Source: a candidate division TA06 bacterium SM23_40
GTDB lineage: Bacteria; LJUI01; SM1-40
Assembly: GCA_001303705.1 (NCBI GenBank)
Contig: LJUI01000028.1
Location: 1 to 20,597 of the forward strand
Direction: 5' to 3'
Length of the DNA stretch: 20,597 bases
In this document: piece by piece, positions 16,454 through 20,597 of the stretch
Layout: the number at the start of each line of letters is the position of its first letter
How positions within the stretch are numbered: the first letter of the stretch is position 1
Notes under the pieces: model-generated
Database searches by the model: none
Seen by the model: only the letters and a program-made list of their open reading frames with translations
What the model was told of the DNA's origin: nothing
Translations under genes and position numbers: made by a program

Positions 16454-18454
16454 CTATTCTCGAGACGGCGGGAGGATGTCGAAGACGAAACAGGCCTCCG
16501 CCGAGACTGAGTCGGCATGGACCCCGGCCCGAACGCACAGTGCGTAGGGCCCCCCGTAAGGCGCCTGTACCGGTATACGCACCGACCGCCGCACACCGTT
16601 GAAGCCGCAACCACCGCCCAAGCTGAGTTCCACAACACCCAGCACGGGATTAGCTGCGTACGGATTGCTGGTGGGCAGATAGGCGTCAGCCCAGGCGTCG
16701 AATGTCAGTGTGCTATCTGTCACGTTCACCATGTCGACAGTGAACCACAGTTCCTCGCCGCGATGCACCTGGTGTGTATCGGGAATCGCGCGAATGGATA
16801 GCACACTCGGGTAATGGTAGCCCATATCCACAGGCCAGAAGTCCCATCTATGATCGGTCCTCGTAGTTCCCTGCGGCAGAGCCGAAGTGGGATCTCCTGT
16901 ATCGACGCAAGGGCTTTGCTGTGACTGTCCCGCGGCGATCTGGCTCAGAAAGTAGTCGCTCCCAAAGCCCACCACGAAGAGAGGGTCCGCGTCGATATTT
17001 CCTTCACCAGGCCAGCCTCCCTGCACATCAGAGTAGGTCACTGCAACCGAGCCGCCGTACCCTACTTCGATTTCCGAAGGACTGTCTGCCCATACGATTG
17101 AATTGGCCAGCGTCACGGACGAGCCACTACCGGCGCAGTAGATCGCCCCACCCTCCTCAGCTGCATTCCCGGTCAGGGTGGTGTACCTTACAAGCGCAGA
17201 GGACCCGCTGTAGCAGCAGATCCCACCGCCCCGGTACGCCCCCACGTTCAGAGCCACAGTGTTGTCGTCGAGTATTACCGAAGAGGAGAGCTCGCAGTAC
17301 ATCCCTCCACCACGATCCCCGGCATGGTTCTCGATTATCGTGTTCCAGATAACGGTCGGGGAAGCGTAAGAACGGCACATGATCCCACCGCCACAATTGT
17401 AGGCTACGTTCTCCGCAATCGCATTATGGGACACAGTCGGATAGGAGTATTCACGACATTCGATTGCAGCTCCCCAGGAGGCAGCGTTTCCCGTCATCGT
17501 GTTGCCGTGAATAAGCGGAGAAGAATGGTCATGGCAATCGATACCAGCCCCGCGATAGCCGTTATTCCCGACGATGGTGTTGCGCTCAATGGTCGGCGAC
17601 GAGCTTATGCAGCAAATCCCCGCGCCGCTACTGTCCGCCCAATTGCTCGTGATTGCATTAGCCATGATCGGTGCTGAAGACTGCATAGTGCAGTAGATCC
17701 CGCCGCCGTTGCCGGCCGAGTTATCCGAGATCGTGTTCCCTTCGATCGTCGGGGAAGATTCCGAGCAGTGCACGCCGCCGCCATCTCCGCTGGCCGTATT
17801 CGCTGTGATGGCGTTCTGCTGAATGAGGGGAGAAGAGTGGTTACAGCTGTAGATCCCTCCACCGTGGTTCAAGTGTGCTATGTTCCAGGTAATCGTGTTG
17901 TTTCTGATCGTTGGAGAGCCGTCGTCGCAGTACACTCCCCCACCCCAGCCCGCCCCATTCGCTACAATCATGTTGCCATTGATGACGGGAGACGCCTCGT
18001 TACAGCAATAGACCGCTCCGCCGCGAGTAGCCGTATTCCCCGTAAACGTGTTGCCGACAATAGTCGGCGAAGCCTGATCACAGCGAACGGCGCCTCCCTC
18101 GGGAACCCATCCATTAATGATCTGGAACCCGTGGAGCACGGAGGCTGAGGTCTCCCCACTACGAAAGTGGAACCCGCGATGCCAATCCGAGCCACTACCC
18201 TGGCAGTCGATGGCGGTCGCCTGTGGCCCGTTTTGCGAGGTCACGATAATAGACTTGCCGAGAAAGTCGATATCCCTGTTTCCCTCGCCGGTGTAGATCC
18301 CGTCAGCCACCAACACGGTGTCCCCGGTGCCTGCCGCATAGATTCCGGCCTGAACGGTTGGATATTCACTCGGTACACGTAGAATGGTGGCCGACACACT
18401 GAAACAGAGCCGAAGGGTCATGCATGTACCCACCAGTATCACGGCTCTCTTCAC
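16454..18454 (-). CDS. Secreted beta-helix repeat protein, type C C-terminus, 13 coils
   Basis: A 666-residue intact protein with the largest beta-helix of the array. GTG 18454 is chosen because GGGAG lies 6 nt upstream, a signal peptide follows (VKRAVILVGTCMTLRLCFSV, ending SA), and its GTGA overlaps the TGA of the preceding gene. The cap reads ILRVPSEYPTVQAGIYAAGTGDT. I count 13 coils, each with a Cys at the position after GGGIx or beside it (GGAVRC, GGAVYCC, GGGVYC, GGGVHC, GGGIYC, GAGICC, GAGIDC, GAAIEC, GGGIMC, GGGMYC, GGGICC, GGAIYC). The closing block and type C module match the next gene downstream (VIRAIPDT-like start, NPYAANPVLGVVELS, APYGGPYALCVRAG). Translation is probably coupled to the upstream gene. 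Confidence 0.92.
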   Translation of the reverse strand: MKRAVILVGTCMTLRLCFSVSATILRVPSEYPTVQAGIYAAGTGDTVLVADGIYTGEGNRDIDFLGKSIIVTSQNGPQATAIDCQGSGSDWHRGFHFRSGETSASVLHGFQIINGWVPEGGAVRCDQASPTIVGNTFTGNTATRGGAVYCCNEASPVINGNMIVANGAGWGGGVYCDDGSPTIRNNTITWNIAHLNHGGGIYSCNHSSPLIQQNAITANTASGDGGGVHCSESSPTIEGNTISDNSAGNGGGIYCTMQSSAPIMANAITSNWADSSGAGICCISSSPTIERNTIVGNNGYRGAGIDCHDHSSPLIHGNTMTGNAASWGAAIECREYSYPTVSHNAIAENVAYNCGGGIMCRSYASPTVIWNTIIENHAGDRGGGMYCELSSSVILDDNTVALNVGAYRGGGICCYSGSSALVRYTTLTGNAAEEGGAIYCAGSGSSVTLANSIVWADSPSEIEVGYGGSVAVTYSDVQGGWPGEGNIDADPLFVVGFGSDYFLSQIAAGQSQQSPCVDTGDPTSALPQGTTRTDHRWDFWPVDMGYHYPSVLSIRAIPDTHQVHRGEELWFTVDMVNVTDSTLTFDAWADAYLPTSNPYAANPVLGVVELSLGGGCGFNGVRRSVRIPVQAPYGGPYALCVRAGVHADSVSAEACFVFDILPPSRE

Positions 18455-18465
18455 TCTCGTCTCCC
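18451..18465 (-). promoter_or_regulatory. GTGA start/stop overlap with ribosome site inside the upstream gene
   Basis: On the minus strand GGGAGACGAGA-GTGA contains a Shine-Dalgarno-like GGGAG, the GTG start of the downstream gene (18454-18452) and the TGA stop of the upstream gene (18453-18451). A 4-nt overlap like this usually means translational coupling. It is the only overlap in the array. Confidence 0.75.
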
Positions 18466-20331
18466 TTCGACGCGAAACCTCGAGGGCTCGTCCCACGAGC
18501 CTCTGTGCTCAACCTGAACTCCTCGCCGGGATGTTGGTGTGACGATACAGGTGAACTCGTCCTGGTCGTACACTATTGGTGGCACCCCTATGCCGGACCG
18601 ATACCTGTAGGTGCCCAGAGGGGCCCCCAGTGGCACGTAATGACGAATGTGACACAGCGAGATCGTATTACCAGGCAATACGTGTTGGATCGGCCCGCCC
18701 ACACTCAGGGTATCCCCGTTGGGCAGGATCGCCTGTGAAGCCAACCAGAACGACTCCGGGTGCGCCCACCGATTTATTACGGTATACGTGATACCGAGGA
18801 AGGTACCACGGGCAACTGCTCTGCGGTGTCGCGTCAAGTACAATGTAAGGTAGTCGGTCTGGTCAAAGAAGTGACCTCCTATGTCGCTTCGCGTCATGTC
18901 TGGATCGAGCGAGTCCGGGTGCCCTGAGTCGATGCACGGTGAGTGCCACAGGAGGCGGTAGTCCCCCTTCGCGGTAAGCACGAACATCGGGTCATAGTCT
19001 CTATTCCCCTCTCCCCACATCACGGTGCAGCCTGGGGCAACGTATGTCGAAAAGACACGATTCTCCGTGTTGCAGTAGCTGATGCTCGTTGAACTCTGCT
19101 CCCGTAGGCAGAGTTCCTTGCCCAGACATCCGCTGTCGCCGCGAAGGATGCTGTTCATGATAGTCAACGAAGTAGACCAGCAGTAGATACCCCCGCCCTC
19201 CCCGCTGGCGAGGTTCTTTGTAATCGTATTGCTGTACAGACTCCCAGAGGCGCCTCGGAAGCCGATTCCACCACCTGTCCCGTAAGAGCTGTTCCCGGTG
19301 ATCGTGTTACCGCGGATAGTCGCGGAGGAACTGCGACAACGAATCCCACCGCCGTCCTCCGTAGCACTGTTACCCGAGATGGTATTGTACAGAATAGTCG
19401 AGGAAGAACTCTGAGAACAGACAATCCCACCGCCACTCCCGTTGTAGACCATGTTTCGTATGATCGTGTTATCCGTCACCGTCGCCGACGATACTTCACA
19501 ACAGATCCCGCCGCCACGCTTATCTGCACCATTCTCGAGTATGGTATTTCCGGCGATGACCGCAGAGCCGTACCAGCAGTGGATCCCGCCGCCATAGTCG
19601 GCCACATTCCATTGGACGAAGTTATCCTGGATCACCGCGGAAGACTGATAGATGCAAATCGCGCCACCATGGCCGCCATAAGGCCCAGGGGCTGCATTGC
19701 CACTGAACGTGTTCCCAGCGATGACAGGGCACGACTGCAATTCGGAGAAGAGACCGCCGCCGTCGTAGGCGCTGTTCTCCGTTAGTGTGTTGCCAACAAC
19801 AGCGGGAGATGAGTGATTGCAGTATATCGCCCCCCCGTAATTGGCGACATTACAGGTGATCACGTTATCAGCGATTCTGGCAGAACAATTCCACTCGCAA
19901 GCGATTCCGCCTCCGTTGTCGCCGGCGTTGTCGCGGATGATGTTATCCATGATCGTCGGCGAGGAGCCCCAGCAATAGATCCCCGTGTCATGAGCATTGG
20001 TGATAGTGAAGCCACGCACCACGGAGCTTGAGTCCTCGCCGCTGTGGAAGTAGAGCCCCCGGCAGGCGATGTCTCTACAGTCGATTACTGTGGCCTCCGG
20101 ACCGCTCTCGGACATGAGAACGATTGCCTTCCCACCGAAATCGATATCGTAGTTCCCGGGACCGAAGTACGTGCCGCTCGCCACCAGTACCGTGTCTCCT
20201 TCCATCGCGGCATTGACTCCCGCCTGGATGGTTGGATAAACCTGCGGCACACGGATGACTGTTGCAGGAGCGGCGGAAACGAGGCAGGCCGCGGCAACAC
20301 CTATCGCCGCGCCTAGTCTGATGCCGTTCAT
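18451..20331 (-). CDS. Secreted beta-helix repeat protein, first array gene, type B-like C-terminus with extension
   Basis: A 626-residue protein from ATG 20331, preceded by GGAAGGGAG. The signal peptide (MNGIRLGAAIGVAAACLVSA) ends near APA. The cap is divergent: VIRVPQVYPTIQAG, VASGTYFGPGNYDIDFGGKAI, and the usual DPHRGFYFHSGE is shortened to CRGLYFHSGED. About twelve coils follow (GGGIAC, GGAIYC, GGGLFS, GGAICI, GGGIHC, GGGICC, GGGIVC, GGGIRC, GGGIYC). The closing block is GNRDYDPMFVLTAKGDYRLL. The type B-like end (INRWAHPESFW, PLGTYRYRSGIGVPP, YDQDEFTCIVTP) runs on for about 28 charged residues where paralogues stop, reaching the next gene's GTG. It is the most divergent copy and the first one after the promoter. 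Confidence 0.92.
   Translation of the reverse strand: MNGIRLGAAIGVAAACLVSAAPATVIRVPQVYPTIQAGVNAAMEGDTVLVASGTYFGPGNYDIDFGGKAIVLMSESGPEATVIDCRDIACRGLYFHSGEDSSSVVRGFTITNAHDTGIYCWGSSPTIMDNIIRDNAGDNGGGIACEWNCSARIADNVITCNVANYGGAIYCNHSSPAVVGNTLTENSAYDGGGLFSELQSCPVIAGNTFSGNAAPGPYGGHGGAICIYQSSAVIQDNFVQWNVADYGGGIHCWYGSAVIAGNTILENGADKRGGGICCEVSSATVTDNTIIRNMVYNGSGGGIVCSQSSSSTILYNTISGNSATEDGGGIRCRSSSATIRGNTITGNSSYGTGGGIGFRGASGSLYSNTITKNLASGEGGGIYCWSTSLTIMNSILRGDSGCLGKELCLREQSSTSISYCNTENRVFSTYVAPGCTVMWGEGNRDYDPMFVLTAKGDYRLLWHSPCIDSGHPDSLDPDMTRSDIGGHFFDQTDYLTLYLTRHRRAVARGTFLGITYTVINRWAHPESFWLASQAILPNGDTLSVGGPIQHVLPGNTISLCHIRHYVPLGAPLGTYRYRSGIGVPPIVYDQDEFTCIVTPTSRRGVQVEHRGSWDEPSRFRVEGRRE
18485..18501. repeat. 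Hairpin GGCTCGT-ccc-ACGAGCC inside the C-terminal extension
   Basis: Perfect 7-bp arms with a 3-nt loop lie about 30 nt before the downstream GTG. It falls in the extra coding tail of the first array gene, where other copies have a non-coding spacer hairpin. It may be an old spacer hairpin now translated. Confidence 0.5.
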
Positions 20332-20375
20332 CTCGCTGACTCCCTTCCGGGTCCCGGAGGCTTCCCCGAAATAGC

Positions 20376-20407
20376 AAAAGAGCGACCCCTGACGCTCGGT
20401 GTCGCTC
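20376..20407 (-). terminator. Terminator-like or attenuator hairpin in the leader
   Basis: On the minus strand GAGCGAC and GTCGCTC form a 7-bp stem, extended by CC/GG after a mismatch, followed at once by TTTTG. The T-run is short, so strength is doubtful. It lies about 105 nt after the predicted transcription start and 45 nt before the first ATG. A competing hairpin, GCTC-TTCGG-GAGC (20404-20416), shares bases with its 5' arm, giving two exclusive folds as in an attenuator. Confidence 0.5.
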
Positions 20408-20416
20408 CCGAAGAGC

Positions 20417-20491
20417 CTACTTAAGCGGTTTCATCCCACGCCTATTCCCGAGGCCACCGGGCGTTGTCTGCCGGTCACTGCCGGCAGACAT
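20417..20491 (-). CDS. Possible 24-codon leader peptide
   Basis: ATG 20491 opens 24 codons (MSAGSDRQTTPGG, ending MKPLK) closed by TAG at 20417-20419. The stop is 10 nt before the terminator-like hairpin, which is where an attenuation leader would end. There is no good ribosome site and no run of one codon type, and frames this short are common by chance. Confidence 0.2.
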   Translation of the reverse strand: MSAGSDRQTTPGGLGNRRGMKPLK

Positions 20492-20500
20492 CTCGGGAAT
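20444..20500. repeat. Nested inverted repeat in the leader
   Basis: The inner arms TGTCTGCCGG (20465-20474) and CCGGCAGACA (20481-20490) are perfect, with a 6-nt loop. The outer arms ATTCCCGAG (20444-20452) and CTCGGGAAT (20492-20500) are also perfect. Between inner and outer stems there are 12 nt on one side and 1 on the other, so RNA would form a long bulged hairpin of 19 pairs. It starts about 12 nt after the predicted transcription start. No known RNA family is recognised. Confidence 0.75.
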
Positions 20501-20512
20501 CTCGTATCTATC

Positions 20513-20548
20513 TCGTGTGATTATACACCCTTTCGGCAGGCTGGTCAA
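20513..20548 (-). promoter_or_regulatory. Sigma-70-type promoter for the array
   Basis: On the minus strand TTGACC (20548-20543) and a perfect TATAAT (20525-20520) are separated by 17 nt, close to the bacterial housekeeping consensus. Transcription would start near 20513, leaving a leader of about 180 nt before the ATG at 20331. No comparable promoter was seen elsewhere on the minus strand. The last 49 nt of the window (20549-20597) show nothing recognisable. Confidence 0.8.
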
Positions 20549-20597
20549 GGCAAATCCACAGCACTGCCCCCACCTCACCCGGATAGGCGCCCAAACC

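Noticed and set aside
627-20331. Polysaccharide lyase or hydrolase activity for the beta-helix proteins.
   Set aside because: The fold is shared with such enzymes, but no catalytic motif can be seen, and the coils look like simple structural repeats.
20444-20500. Intrinsic terminator of a gene to the right.
   Set aside because: The nested repeat has no T-run on either side and lies downstream of the strong promoter in the array direction.
1-20597. tRNA, rRNA or transposase/insertion sequence.
   Set aside because: I saw no cloverleaf, no rRNA segments, no transposase-like frame and no terminal inverted repeats with target duplications.

Overview
The window is 20.6 kb of bacterial DNA of moderately high GC. 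Every gene I can support lies on the minus strand. Ten of the twelve genes are paralogues of one family: secreted right-handed parallel beta-helix proteins. Each has a signal peptide of about 22 residues, a cap around the motif EYPTIQAGI and GDTVLVADGTYTG, then 6-13 coils of the form GGGIxC...SSPTIxGNTITxNTA. After these come a closing block (NSILWGDS, GNIDADPMFV, DYRLLWGSPCIDAGHPDSLDPDGTRSDMGA) and one of three C-terminal beta-rich modules. This style of protein is common in little-cultured lineages such as the FCB group and Eisenbacteria-like candidate phyla. That placement is inference from style, not proof.

Layout in transcription order, from right to left: a near-consensus sigma-70 promoter at about 20520-20548; a roughly 180-nt structured leader with a nested inverted repeat and a terminator-like hairpin; then beta-helix genes at 18451-20331, 16454-18454 (coupled by a 4-nt overlap), 14827-16299, 13207-14760 and 11677-13137, all open. 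Next come a broken copy at 9848-11607, a PhzF-family gene at 8840-9634, an intact copy at 7221-8780, a frameshifted copy at 5594-7151, a fusion of an S8 subtilisin-like domain to the beta-helix module at 2581-5535, a heavily broken copy at 627-2482, and a frameshifted Xer-type tyrosine recombinase running off the left edge. Spacers are mostly 58-98 nt (213 and 154 nt in two places), several contain a short hairpin, and no second convincing promoter was seen, so one long transcript is plausible.

The sequence shows an expanding and decaying tandem gene family. A 1530-nt period (gene plus 69-nt spacer) is repeated across 11.47-13.59 kb, the C-terminal ends look mosaic, the C-terminal modules are interchanged among copies, and one copy has gained a protease exactly at the signal-peptide junction. 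The five promoter-proximal copies are open, while three of the five distal copies and the recombinase are broken. The most unusual points are the near-invariant cysteine in each coil, the missing oxyanion asparagine in the subtilisin domain, the covarying hairpin in two spacers, and the leader. The function of the family is unknown; a surface or secreted repertoire is a hypothesis only.
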